A DNA stretch of 18,455 bases. It comes from Candidatus Beckwithbacteria bacterium. Lineage in GTDB: Bacteria > Patescibacteriota > Microgenomatia > UBA1400 > UBA1449. The stretch is taken from the NCBI GenBank assembly GCA_012798485.1, contig JAAZND010000072.1, positions 1 through 18,455 on the forward strand. The letters run 5' to 3'. Below are positions 1-8,360 of the stretch, one piece after another; the stretch's first letter is position 1, and each line of letters begins with the position of its first letter. The position numbers and the translations under genes are program-made. The notes under the pieces were generated by a model, which ran no database searches, was not told the origin of the DNA, and saw only the letters and a list, made by a program, of their open reading frames with translations.

Positions 1-35
1 CGACAACTCGTTAAGATTACCCGGAATGCAGATTA

Positions 36-2558
36 TTAAAAAGGACTAACACAAGCTGTTTTTTCTGCTTCAGTCATACTTTTTTTACAACAACTCAAGT
101 AGACTCGGCAAATACAACTATCTGTTCCTTGTCGGCAAGTAGTAGTATTTGGGCAACCAGTTGAAGAAGTGCAACTATTAGAACAAGTGGTACTAGTATT
201 AGGTTTATTGGGATCAGTAGGATTAGGAATGTAGCTTACCCATTGCTTATCTATAGAAGTAGAACAACGTTCAACAATATTGGAGCCTGGATTTGGAATG
301 GGTGTAGACATAGAAGTTGGGCTTGGTGTTGATGTAGATATGGGAGTAACGATAGGAACATTAGTAGGAGTAGAAATATTACAATCTTGACCTTGTATGC
401 CAAGATTAATAGTACAACAGCTTTTTGTTTGTCTACAAACACAGCTATTTGATCCCTGAGTACAATCCGAAGCACAATCCTGAGTGGGTTTGGTAGTGCA
501 ATTAGGGTAATTAGTATTCATATAGCTTACCCATTGTTTTTCATATGTATTGCTACAGCGATTAATTAGAGGGCAATTGGTAGATAGCACAATATTTTGA
601 GGAAAATTTTGTTGATGGTCAAAATTATCAATACTAGCAGCTGTATAAATTCTGGATGATATTCTAGGATGAAATTCAATATTTTTTAGCCATTCAAGAC
701 CAGGGCCAGAATTAAGATTAAAGTCACTAATAGAAGAAACAGGAGCTGATTGTGGATATCTAATAATATCTTTTCTGATTCCATAATAAAATTTCAAATT
801 TTTTTGAACTAGATTTGTTGACTCTGTATCATGAGATAATTCCCCCCAAAGACCTAAGGTTAGAGTGTTATAAAACATATCGCTTTCACCCCAGTCTTTG
901 CCCTTGTGACAAATAGGTTTGATCTGAAATAATGAATCTGTACAGTTAGCAATATTAGCTTTATAAATTGAAGATTTAGTTAAAGATTCAATTCCATGAT
1001 TAAATTCTGAAGGGAATTTTTTTCCAGCTAATAGGTAATAGAGTTGACCTTGTTGAAGATTGGTAATTGCGGAAATAGCATAATTTGGATTCGGCCATAG
1101 ATTATGATTACCCAAAGTGCCATCATCAGAAACAGTTCTGGTAGTAATCCCACAGTAGGTTTCTCCCTTAGAAACAGTATGAAAGGCAAAACATTTAGCT
1201 GCCTCACCCCATTTATTAGCGTTGGGATGATTGGGAAACATATTATAAACTAAGGCTAAAAACTGAGCATTCCAACCATTTTCTTCAGCTCGAGAATCCG
1301 TAAGATGCTCCATCGAATTTATAGGACTAGTCATTAGACTAAGATTAGTTTTTCCAGATCTTCTGCCTGATTTTTCTGGGATAGTTGAGCCATTAGGATT
1401 TGTTTTAATCTCATTTAATACCCAAGTCCAATAATCCGCTTCTTTAATAAGAATATTTGCTATTTTTATTTGTGTATTTTGATCAAGAGAAGACCAGACC
1501 CACCAGGCATCAAAACCTAGCATATAAGCGTTAGTTCCTGAAGTCCAAACTCCATACCATAAGTTATGAGTATCAGCAACAAAATTCATATATCTAATAG
1601 CTTTATTAAGATCGTTCTGATTCTTGGTAAGTTGATATTTATAAATATGCATCATTGCTTGTCCAACAAAAGGTCGAATTGCACCACCACCATTCTCTTT
1701 TTTCTCTCGCTTAATTTTATCCATAAGTGGTTGTAGATTAGTGTTTTGGTAAATTCTATAGACTTCATTAGTCCAATTATCCAACAAGGTTTGTGTGTTT
1801 GTTGGGATTGGGTTTAGAGAATCTATAGTAAAATCATCAAAATATGCTTGTCCAGATTTTTCTACGGTTTTACCAAGATCAAAGTAGGCTATATTTTTAA
1901 CATTGGAAACAAGACCTTTACTATCAATTAATTTTTCATCTAGCTTTGTACTTAATATGCCATTTATGATTTGAAAGCTAAGTCGATGCCAACCGCTAGT
2001 TCTATCGAAAGTATTGAGGTCAGTTTTATTTATTCTATAAATATATTTTGATGAATTTGCAACTATTTTAAGTGTTGCATAGTTACCATTACTATCTCTA
2101 ATTTTAACAAATGTACCTTCTGAACTATTATTTTTCGAATCATAAAATTTAATCGAAAAAATAGCATTTTTTTGAGCTATGGGCATAGTTAAAGTAATAA
2201 ATTGATTATTAGTCTCAGAATCTTGACTTTGTATTTTAAGCACTTTTCCTATTCCAAAAGGATTGCTGCTTAGATATATAAGTTGTTTTTTCGTATTAAT
2301 ACCCAGTGTCCAAATATCAGATAACGGATCATCTCGCTCAAAATCATCTTTGAAAAAAGTTGTTAACATTGGCTCTTCTAGGAACATCCTTAAAGCTTGA
2401 GGATTTTGATCAGGAATTTTGTATAAAAAACCCACACTTAAGCAAGAAATAATACACAGAATACTAGCCAGTTCGACATTAAAATTACGAATAAAATTTG
2501 AAATTTTAGATTTAGATTTATTAATTTGAATTAAGTTGGATTTTGAGACATTTATCAT
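36..2558 (-). CDS. Membrane-anchored extracellular protein: LamG-like domain, probable alpha/alpha-barrel domain, two Cys-rich C-terminal modules
   Basis: 840 residues, not recognised as a named family. A single hydrophobic segment at about residues 30-47, after a basic N-terminus, looks like an uncleaved anchor or signal sequence. Residues about 65-250 are beta-rich and end in an AYFDDFTID-type strand, as in concanavalin-like (LamG-type) carbohydrate-binding folds. Residues about 255-640 are helical and rich in Trp, Tyr and His (for example WYGVWTSG, DAWWVWSSL, DWGESDMFYN), resembling the alpha/alpha toroids of polysaccharide lyases and glycoside hydrolases; the enzymatic role is inferred and I cannot name catalytic residues. 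Residues 668-727 and 765-840 are two related Cys-rich modules joined by a Thr/Ser/Pro linker. The protein is probably exported and acts on or binds glycans. It lies 58 nt after the FKBP gene and may be co-transcribed. I see no SD before the ATG at 2558. The sequence looks intact. Confidence 0.85.
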   Translation of the reverse strand: MINVSKSNLIQINKSKSKISNFIRNFNVELASILCIISCLSVGFLYKIPDQNPQALRMFLEEPMLTTFFKDDFERDDPLSDIWTLGINTKKQLIYLSSNPFGIGKVLKIQSQDSETNNQFITLTMPIAQKNAIFSIKFYDSKNNSSEGTFVKIRDSNGNYATLKIVANSSKYIYRINKTDLNTFDRTSGWHRLSFQIINGILSTKLDEKLIDSKGLVSNVKNIAYFDLGKTVEKSGQAYFDDFTIDSLNPIPTNTQTLLDNWTNEVYRIYQNTNLQPLMDKIKREKKENGGGAIRPFVGQAMMHIYKYQLTKNQNDLNKAIRYMNFVADTHNLWYGVWTSGTNAYMLGFDAWWVWSSLDQNTQIKIANILIKEADYWTWVLNEIKTNPNGSTIPEKSGRRSGKTNLSLMTSPINSMEHLTDSRAEENGWNAQFLALVYNMFPNHPNANKWGEAAKCFAFHTVSKGETYCGITTRTVSDDGTLGNHNLWPNPNYAISAITNLQQGQLYYLLAGKKFPSEFNHGIESLTKSSIYKANIANCTDSLFQIKPICHKGKDWGESDMFYNTLTLGLWGELSHDTESTNLVQKNLKFYYGIRKDIIRYPQSAPVSSISDFNLNSGPGLEWLKNIEFHPRISSRIYTAASIDNFDHQQNFPQNIVLSTNCPLINRCSNTYEKQWVSYMNTNYPNCTTKPTQDCASDCTQGSNSCVCRQTKSCCTINLGIQGQDCNISTPTNVPIVTPISTSTPSPTSMSTPIPNPGSNIVERCSTSIDKQWVSYIPNPTDPNKPNTSTTCSNSCTSSTGCPNTTTCRQGTDSCICRVYLSCCKKSMTEAEKTACVSPF
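39..266 (-). repeat. Cys-rich module, copy 2 (residues 765-840)
   Basis: Cysteines are at 765, 792, 796, 802, 808, 815, 817, 823, 824 and 836. It opens with C-S-T-S then KQWVSY, keeps C-x26-C-x3-C, and ends with C-x-C-R-x5-C-C. It has one extra Cys pair (802, 808) relative to copy 1. A linker at about 728-764, rich in Thr, Ser and Pro, separates the copies. Confidence 0.75.
378..557 (-). repeat. Cys-rich module, copy 1 (residues 668-727)
   Basis: Cysteines are at 668, 687, 695, 699, 706, 708, 714, 715 and 726. The copy opens with C-S-N-T then KQWVSY and contains C-x-C-R and S-C-C. The spacing C-x26-C-x3-C is the same as in copy 2. Even cysteine content with CC and CxC pairs suggests a disulfide-stabilised extracellular module. 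Confidence 0.75.
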
Positions 2559-2616
2559 AGAAAGTATGAACTACTACGAGCTTACACCCTGGTAGGATTA
2601 AAGTGTAGTATATTTA

Positions 2617-3147
2617 TTATTCGACCTTTAATAGTTCAATCTCAAATATTAGAGTTGAATTAGCTGGGATTGAACCCATAACTTGATCACCATACCCATA
2701 AGCTGGCGGAATAATTAATTTACGCTTACCACCTACTCTCATACCTTTTACACCAATATCCCAACCTTCGATTACTCGTCCGGCTCCAAGTTCAAACTCA
2801 AAAGGCTTATTTCTATCTTTGGAACTATCAAATTTTTCCCCATTAGTAAGAGTGCCCGTATAGTGGACCGAAACTACATTGCCGGCCTTAGCTTCTTTGC
2901 CAGTCCCAATTTTTAAATCTTCCTTGATTAGCTCTGTGACTGTAGTTAGAGTCTGAGCCGTTTTATTTGCTTCTTTGGTGGCGGTTTTTTCTTCAGTCAT
3001 TTTCTGCTTGAGAACTTGATCATCATTATTAATTTTGAGATTATTTAAGCCCTGATTATCCATATTTTCTTTGTTATTGCTAATATTACCAGAAACACAG
3101 GCTGTTAATAAAAAGCAGATAAGAAAACCAATAATTATTTTTTTCAT
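2617..3147 (-). CDS. FKBP-type peptidyl-prolyl cis-trans isomerase, lipoprotein
   Basis: 176 residues. The N-terminus is a lipoprotein signal: KK, a hydrophobic stretch, then L-L-T-A-C with Cys17 as the expected lipidated residue, so the mature protein should sit on the outer face of the membrane. A charged linker at about 20-72 leads to one FKBP domain (about 75-176). Family hallmarks are visible: VHYTGTL, GEKFDSS, the pocket motif VIEGWDIGV, KRKLIIPP and YGYG. It should speed proline isomerisation in exported proteins, which fits a region that also encodes SecD/SecF and large surface proteins. It follows atpC by 84 nt. A weak AT-only hairpin lies in that gap, so co-transcription with the atp genes is uncertain. 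No SD precedes the ATG. Confidence 0.93.
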   Translation of the reverse strand: MKKIIIGFLICFLLTACVSGNISNNKENMDNQGLNNLKINNDDQVLKQKMTEEKTATKEANKTAQTLTTVTELIKEDLKIGTGKEAKAGNVVSVHYTGTLTNGEKFDSSKDRNKPFEFELGAGRVIEGWDIGVKGMRVGGKRKLIIPPAYGYGDQVMGSIPANSTLIFEIELLKVE

Positions 3148-3231
3148 TAATTTAGAACACGGATTTTATAAAAGAGAATTTTTTAATAAATCTTTAATAT
3201 AAAAACAATGTTTTTGCTTAAGTTTTTTAAT

Positions 3232-3495
3232 TTAGAAACCAACCAAGATTTTAGCAAGATTATTTTTGATTCTCAAGATCCCGCCATCGATTTTTTTGAC
3301 AGTTTTTTTATCATTTTCTTCTTCGATAATAATTTCACCTTCCAAAAGCTCAGAATATAAAGGAGCATGATCTGGCAAAATAGCCAGTTCCTGAATTTTC
3401 CCAGGGACAAAAATTCTCTTGGCCTTACCCTCAAAAACTATTCTGTCAGGATTAACAATGATCAGTTCAATTAAATCTTTATTACCTTTATCCAT
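3232..3495 (-). CDS. atpC: F1 ATP synthase epsilon subunit, short form without the C-terminal helical domain
   Basis: 87 residues covering only the N-terminal beta-sandwich of epsilon. Diagnostic matches are ELAILPDHAPL (family pattern G-x-L-G-I-x-P-x-H-A-P-L) and KIDGGILRI (family pattern LSGGILEV). Epsilon joins gamma to the c-ring and, in most bacteria, inhibits ATP hydrolysis through a C-terminal two-helix domain of about 45 residues. Here the frame stops right after the last strand (ILVGF), and the 84 nt before the next gene cannot encode that domain. A similarly short epsilon is known from Chlorobium, so the subunit is probably functional for coupling but lacks the usual inhibitory arm. 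It starts 3 nt after the stop of the glycosyltransferase gene, so translational coupling is likely. I see no SD. Confidence 0.9.
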   Translation of the reverse strand: MDKGNKDLIELIIVNPDRIVFEGKAKRIFVPGKIQELAILPDHAPLYSELLEGEIIIEEENDKKTVKKIDGGILRIKNNLAKILVGF

Positions 3496-3498
3496 AAG

Positions 3499-5883
3499 CT
3501 ATTGAGTCTGAGCGCTTGATGTTGCCTCAGTAACTTCAAAAACTAAGAGATTGCTTTTTTTATAATAAGCTAATAATTTTAATTTGGCTTTAGCAAAATC
3601 AAAAAATCTCTGACTTTTTTGCTGTAAAGTTTTTTCCTCTGTCTGATCGAGTTGGTTAATTTGAGGTGTATAAATAATATATTTAATTTTAGCTTGTAAA
3701 AGCGCCTTCTTAATCAACTCGTAATCACCATTATAATTTTGAAACAGCTGATTAAATTCATCCCAAAACATATCATTAAAATTGACATGGCGGTAATTAT
3801 TAATAAAATAATTTAAATTGAGCTGAGAATTAAGCACATATTTTTGTCCACTTTGAATTTGGGGATCATTATTAATAAGATCTGCTGTAGCCAAAAAACC
3901 CTGAGCTAAAACATTAATGGTTTGAGTTTTATTAATTTTACCCAAAGCAAAAGCCAAAATAGGAGCATTGTGAAATCTGTTTAACTCAAGTATCAGACAA
4001 AAGAGAATATTAATAATCAATAATGATCTTAAAAAATAATTTCCTATTTTGGAATTTTCTTTTTCATAAATAGCAGCCACTAAAATTGTAGCAGCAATCA
4101 AAATTCCCATTCCATACCAAATAACTCCTCTACCAGAAATTATCCAGATAACGGTATTGACTCCCAGGAAAAGACTTAATAAAAAGGTATTAGATTGAAG
4201 ATTTTTTTTCTCTTTTTTTTCAAAAAACAAAAAATAAATGAAAGAAATCGGCAAAAGAATTAAGAATAAACTACTAATAATGGCATTGGGAAGTTTAATA
4301 TTACTAATGGTAGTCACATCCCAAGGTAAAGATAAATAACGGGCCAGTGGGATTTGTGCCAGCATTTTGGGTAGATATTTTTCTAGTCCCCACCAGCCGT
4401 CTTCGTAACCAACATAGCGGCTGTAATCTTCATAAAAACCAGTGACACTTTTAGTTACCAAATTATTTTGCGAAACAAGAGTGCCCCTTTGAAGTAAAAA
4501 TTTATCCTGACCGCTGAAAGTATTATTTAAACTTATTTTCCAGTCCCGTTCCCAAAGGTGCAAAAGGCTCCATGGAGTAATAACTAATAAAAAAATGAAA
4601 AAGCTAAAAATAATAGACAAAAGATATTTACCTTTATTTTTTAAAAACCAGAAATCGTAGATAAAAATAATGGCAAGACTGATTAGGGAAAAAATAGTCG
4701 TAATTTTAATATCATAAGCAAAACCCAGAAAAAGAGCAACGAGAATTAAATAATTTTTATTCCTTGTTTTTTTCCAAGAAAAAAAAGCAGATAAAGCTAA
4801 AATCAAAAAGAGAGTGATAGCATTTTCAATTTTGGGTTCTACACTACTGAAAAAGACAATAAGCGGCATAGATAGGAAAATAAGAGCTGCTGTTAGACCT
4901 GTTTTTTTATTCTTTATCTGTTTACCCAGCAAAAACAAACTAAAAACGGCTAGCATAATACTTAAATAAGAGAGACTGGTTGCAAGCATATCGCTGAATT
5001 CTTTTAGCCCAAGACTGTTGCCAATAATAAAACCAAGACTATAAATCAAACCTGCGGGATAGGAATATTGACCAAAAATATACTTACCATAATAAGCTAA
5101 TTCCTTTGATCGGTTAAAATACACAGTCATTGTATCCCAACCCGTAGGAAAGGGTTGAATATTCAAGGCAAAAATTAAACTAAGGGTGATGATGAAACTA
5201 AAAATAAGAAAAGATTCCAGAGAAAAAAATTTAATTTTTATTACAATGGATGTTTGTAATAGCTGAAAAAAATTAGCAAGATTTTTAAAACCAATAATGT
5301 TGACAACTATAAAAATGCTTAAAACTCCAGCTAGATTGAGAAATCCCAATAAACTTAAGCCTAAAAATAAAAAAGAAAGAACCATAAATCCCAGTCCACA
5401 GTTATATAAAAAATCCCGCAAAAGATCGCCATCTTTAATTTTGAAAAGAGAGAATAAGCTTTTACCTATACTATAAATAGTTATGGCAAAAAGAAAAAGG
5501 AAAATTAAAATTGTACAAACTTTTAAACAAAGCGAAATTAAAGTAAAAAAAATATCAGACAACATAATAATTTGATTAATAAGACCAATGATAACAAGGC
5601 AAAACATTGCGCCTAATACAATCAAACTAAGCCAAGTTAAAACAGAAAAATTGATTGTAATTTCCTGATTAAGTTTTATTTTTTTGATATATAAATAAAT
5701 TCCGGCAATTAAAACTAAAGATAAGGGCGCTATGGTAAGAGGAAAAGATTTGCTTAAAAAATCAGAAAAATATGGGTGAGCTTGAAAACTGAAATAAGCA
5801 AAGGAAACCACAATAGTCCAAAGTAGAGAAAGACTTATAAAAAGATAAAATAAAAAATTAACTTTATTCATTTTGCTCATCAT
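3499..5883 (-). CDS. Polytopic membrane glycosyltransferase of the GT-C type (GT39/ArnT-like)
   Basis: 794 residues with about a dozen hydrophobic membrane segments from residue 8 to about 635, then a soluble tail of roughly 150 residues. The first large loop holds the pattern PTGWDTMTVYFNRSKEL with Asp250, matching the acidic-residue loop before a Y/H-x-x-R segment in GT-C enzymes that use lipid-linked sugars. A second loop carries SSVEPKIEN (Glu349), comparable to the second acidic motif of that class. It probably transfers a sugar from a polyprenyl donor to a lipid, glycan or protein at the outer membrane face; the acceptor cannot be told from sequence. It lies within the atp cluster, 26 nt after atpD and 3 nt before atpC, so it should be on the same transcript. 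The start is ambiguous among three nearby Met codons (residues 1, 2 and 5). Confidence 0.82.
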   Translation of the reverse strand: MMSKMNKVNFLFYLFISLSLLWTIVVSFAYFSFQAHPYFSDFLSKSFPLTIAPLSLVLIAGIYLYIKKIKLNQEITINFSVLTWLSLIVLGAMFCLVIIGLINQIIMLSDIFFTLISLCLKVCTILIFLFLFAITIYSIGKSLFSLFKIKDGDLLRDFLYNCGLGFMVLSFLFLGLSLLGFLNLAGVLSIFIVVNIIGFKNLANFFQLLQTSIVIKIKFFSLESFLIFSFIITLSLIFALNIQPFPTGWDTMTVYFNRSKELAYYGKYIFGQYSYPAGLIYSLGFIIGNSLGLKEFSDMLATSLSYLSIMLAVFSLFLLGKQIKNKKTGLTAALIFLSMPLIVFFSSVEPKIENAITLFLILALSAFFSWKKTRNKNYLILVALFLGFAYDIKITTIFSLISLAIIFIYDFWFLKNKGKYLLSIIFSFFIFLLVITPWSLLHLWERDWKISLNNTFSGQDKFLLQRGTLVSQNNLVTKSVTGFYEDYSRYVGYEDGWWGLEKYLPKMLAQIPLARYLSLPWDVTTISNIKLPNAIISSLFLILLPISFIYFLFFEKKEKKNLQSNTFLLSLFLGVNTVIWIISGRGVIWYGMGILIAATILVAAIYEKENSKIGNYFLRSLLIINILFCLILELNRFHNAPILAFALGKINKTQTINVLAQGFLATADLINNDPQIQSGQKYVLNSQLNLNYFINNYRHVNFNDMFWDEFNQLFQNYNGDYELIKKALLQAKIKYIIYTPQINQLDQTEEKTLQQKSQRFFDFAKAKLKLLAYYKKSNLLVFEVTEATSSAQTQ

Positions 5884-5909
5884 AGGAAAGATTTATTAAA
5901 AAATCCAGT

Positions 5910-7466
5910 CTACTTTTTTTGTGTGGCTTCTTCAGCTTCGCCGATCATGTAAAAATCGTCATCAGAAAGATCATCATATTTTCCTTGAATAATATTGTTT
6001 ACGCCTTCAACAGTTTTTTCTCTTTCGATATATTTACCTGGGATATTGGTAAATTGTTCAGCGGTATAAAAAGGTTGGGTCATAAATTTAGTAATTTTTT
6101 TGGCTCTTTGTACAGTAATTTTTTCAGCTTCTGACAATTCGCCTTCTCCTAAAATAGCAATAATATTTTGCAAAGAACGGTAACGTTCTAGTACTTTAGT
6201 TGCCTGTTTTAATGCGAGGTAATGTTTTTCTCCCAAAACAGAAGAATCAAGAGTAGAGGAAGAAGAAAGAGGGTCAACTGCAGGGAAAATTTTTTGCTGG
6301 GCAATTTTACGAGACAGGACAACGACAGTATCCAAGTGAGAGAAAATAGCTTGAATTGCAGGATCAGAAAAATCATCAGCCGGCACATAAACAGCCTGAA
6401 CTGAAGTAATAGCGCCTCCTGGTGTGGAAACAATTCTTTCCTGAATTTCGCCTAGTTCTGAATTCATAGTTGATTGATAGCCTGTTTCCGAAGGAATGCG
6501 ACCCAAAACCGTAGAGATTTCGGCTCCAGCCTGAATAAAACGGAAAATATTATCAATAAAAAGTAGCACTTCTTTACCTGTCAGATCGCGGAAATATTCA
6601 GCTAGAGTGACAGCGGTTAAAGGAGTGCGAAAACGCATAGCAGGATATTCATTCATTTGTCCCAAGACAATGCCCACATTTTGTAGCACGTTAGTTTCTT
6701 TAAGGGTTAAATATAGTTCTGTGCCTTCACGGGTTCGCTCACCCACTCCGCCAAAAACTGATTTGGTGCCGTGTTTCATAGTAGTATTATGGATAATCTC
6801 AGTAACTAATTGAGTTTTTCCCACGCCTGCCCCGCCAAAAAAACCAATCTTTCCGCCTTTGACAAAAGGAGTAAAAAAATCAATAGCTTTAAGGCCTGTT
6901 TCGATAATTTCTGTAGGGCTTTTGACCTTAACAAAGCTGGGACTAGGAATATGAATAGGAGCAGTTTTATCAGCTTCTATTGGCCCTAGATTATCAACTG
7001 GTCTTCCAAAAACATTGACAATTCTACCCTGCATTTTTTCTCCCACAGGCACATGTAAAACGTCGCCAGTATCTTTGACTGGGACACCGAGAAAAAGTCC
7101 TGAAGTTGGTGACATTGCTAGACATCTAACTGTATGATTTGATAAATGTTCAGATACTTCCAGAATTAGTTGTTCTTTATTTTGAACCTCTAAGGCATTA
7201 TAAATATCAGGGACATAAAGAGGGAAGTGGACATCAACTACCGCTCCTTTGATTGCCACAATTCTGCCAATTTGAGTATTATTTTTAGTTTTTTGTTCTT
7301 TGTCTGGTTTTTTTGAGTCATTACCTTTAGTTTGTTTTTCTTCTCCAGGTTTAGTTTCTTCCTTTTTTGTTTCCACTAATTCTTTAGAGTCTTTGGAAGA
7401 AATATTTTGTACTTCTTCTTTTTCTAATTTTTCGGGCATGGTATTTTCGATTTTTTTATCTTCCAT
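5910..7466 (-). CDS. atpD: F1 ATP synthase beta subunit (catalytic), with a charged N-terminal extension
   Basis: 518 residues from the ATG at 7466. The core is canonical: it opens IGRIVAIKGAVVDV at residue 66, the P-loop GGAGVGKT ends Lys217-Thr, the catalytic Glu is Glu243 in GVGERTREG, and LLFIDNIFRF, SVQAVYVPADD and FPAVDPL follow. The adenine-site Tyr of the usual IYPAVDP is Phe here. The DELSEED lever is relaxed to GELSEAE. Residues 1-65 are an extra Lys/Glu-rich, low-complexity tail where the family normally has fewer than ten residues. I chose 7466 because it lies 4 nt after the atpG stop; an ATG at 7526 in the same frame would lie inside the conserved gamma C-terminus. It works with alpha to make ATP at the membrane-bound F1Fo complex. 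Confidence 0.95.
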   Translation of the reverse strand: MEDKKIENTMPEKLEKEEVQNISSKDSKELVETKKEETKPGEEKQTKGNDSKKPDKEQKTKNNTQIGRIVAIKGAVVDVHFPLYVPDIYNALEVQNKEQLILEVSEHLSNHTVRCLAMSPTSGLFLGVPVKDTGDVLHVPVGEKMQGRIVNVFGRPVDNLGPIEADKTAPIHIPSPSFVKVKSPTEIIETGLKAIDFFTPFVKGGKIGFFGGAGVGKTQLVTEIIHNTTMKHGTKSVFGGVGERTREGTELYLTLKETNVLQNVGIVLGQMNEYPAMRFRTPLTAVTLAEYFRDLTGKEVLLFIDNIFRFIQAGAEISTVLGRIPSETGYQSTMNSELGEIQERIVSTPGGAITSVQAVYVPADDFSDPAIQAIFSHLDTVVVLSRKIAQQKIFPAVDPLSSSSTLDSSVLGEKHYLALKQATKVLERYRSLQNIIAILGEGELSEAEKITVQRAKKITKFMTQPFYTAEQFTNIPGKYIEREKTVEGVNNIIQGKYDDLSDDDFYMIGEAEEATQKK

Positions 7467-7470
7467 TGTT

Positions 7471-8352
7471 TTATTCTTCAGCCCATAAAGCCCGACCGGC
7501 TTGGACTTCTTGAATTTTACGATCAATCATCTTTCTTCTTGCTTTATTATATTCAAGCTGAAGATCTTTTAGTAGTTTATCTGCATTATCTGATGCAGTT
7601 TTCATAGCAATCATTTGAGCAGTATATAAGGATAATTTAGAATCTAAAATTTGCTGGCGAAATAATGCATATCTTAATTTTTCTGACACTTTTTCAATTA
7701 ATTCTTCAATATCTGGTTCAAATAAAAATTCTCCCTGAGCCTCTTCTTCGCTTTCAAGCTCCGTAGCCATATCTAAAGCTGGTTCTAATAATTCCAAAAA
7801 AACTACATCTCTTGTTGTCGTGTTGATATATTTAGAATAGATAAGATGAATCTGATCATAATAAACAAACATATTAATTAAATTGTGTAAATTTTCAATT
7901 TTTACTTCTTCCGGAACATCATAAGGATACCATTGTAAATCCGGATATCTTCTTTTAAATTTTTTAAAAATTTCCTGACCCTTGGAACCAATGACAAAGT
8001 AATCAGCTCTAAGATATTGAGGTACAATTTTTTCTAATTTTTTTTCTATTTCAGTATTATAAGAGCCGCATAATCCTTGATAGGAACTGATAACAATAAT
8101 AGCTTCTTTGCGTAAAGAAGAGGTTTTAAAGTGTTTATCCACTTTTCTTAGTTCTTGTAAAAAAACACTTTGTCTTTCTTTTTTTAATTCTCTTAAAATC
8201 TGAGTAGCTTCCTCGACAAATCTTTGGCTATCCAAAACTGCCCTTCTTAAACTTGTCATTCTCATAGTAGCAATTTGCTGCAGAGAAGAAGCAAAGCCTC
8301 CGACTGATTGGACCACAATTTTTTGTTCGTTGATTTCGTTAATTTTTGCCAA
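7471..8352 (-). CDS. atpG: F1 ATP synthase gamma subunit (central shaft)
   Basis: 293 residues, near the family's usual length. The C-terminal helix is recognisable (QMIAMKTASDNADKLLKDL then YNKARRKMIDRKIQEV), as is the acidic-then-FEPD stretch (EFLFEPDIEELIEKV) before it. The N-terminal helix keeps the length and heptad character but not the usual NTQKITKAMKMVA core; it reads SVGGFASSLQQIATMR instead. The middle has the expected Rossmann-like strand with SSYQGLCGSYN. The start is a TTG at 8352, chosen because it gives the family's N-terminal length; the next Met is about 30 codons in and would cut the shaft helix. No SD is seen. A 13-bp hairpin lies just upstream and overlaps the atpA stop. 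Gamma rotates inside the alpha3beta3 ring. Confidence 0.93.
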   Translation of the reverse strand: MAKINEINEQKIVVQSVGGFASSLQQIATMRMTSLRRAVLDSQRFVEEATQILRELKKERQSVFLQELRKVDKHFKTSSLRKEAIIVISSYQGLCGSYNTEIEKKLEKIVPQYLRADYFVIGSKGQEIFKKFKRRYPDLQWYPYDVPEEVKIENLHNLINMFVYYDQIHLIYSKYINTTTRDVVFLELLEPALDMATELESEEEAQGEFLFEPDIEELIEKVSEKLRYALFRQQILDSKLSLYTAQMIAMKTASDNADKLLKDLQLEYNKARRKMIDRKIQEVQAGRALWAEE

Positions 8353-8360
8353 TTAAATTG

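Noticed and set aside
2583..2607. TACAC/GTGTA inverted repeat between the FKBP and 840-residue protein genes
   Set aside because: A 5-bp stem with a large internal bulge; too weak to call a regulatory structure.
3201..3215. Hairpin AAAAAC/GTTTTT between atpC and the FKBP gene as a terminator
   Set aside because: A 6-bp stem with one G-C pair in an AT-only region is expected by chance and has a 3-nt loop.
5919..7488. Several open frames on the plus strand opposite atpD
   Set aside because: They are antisense shadows of a well-conserved gene, with no start signals and low-complexity translations.
7467..7526. Upstream start for atpD at 7526, overlapping atpG by 56 nt
   Set aside because: The added residues are the out-of-frame shadow of the conserved gamma C-terminus; the ATG at 7466, 4 nt after the atpG stop, is the natural start.
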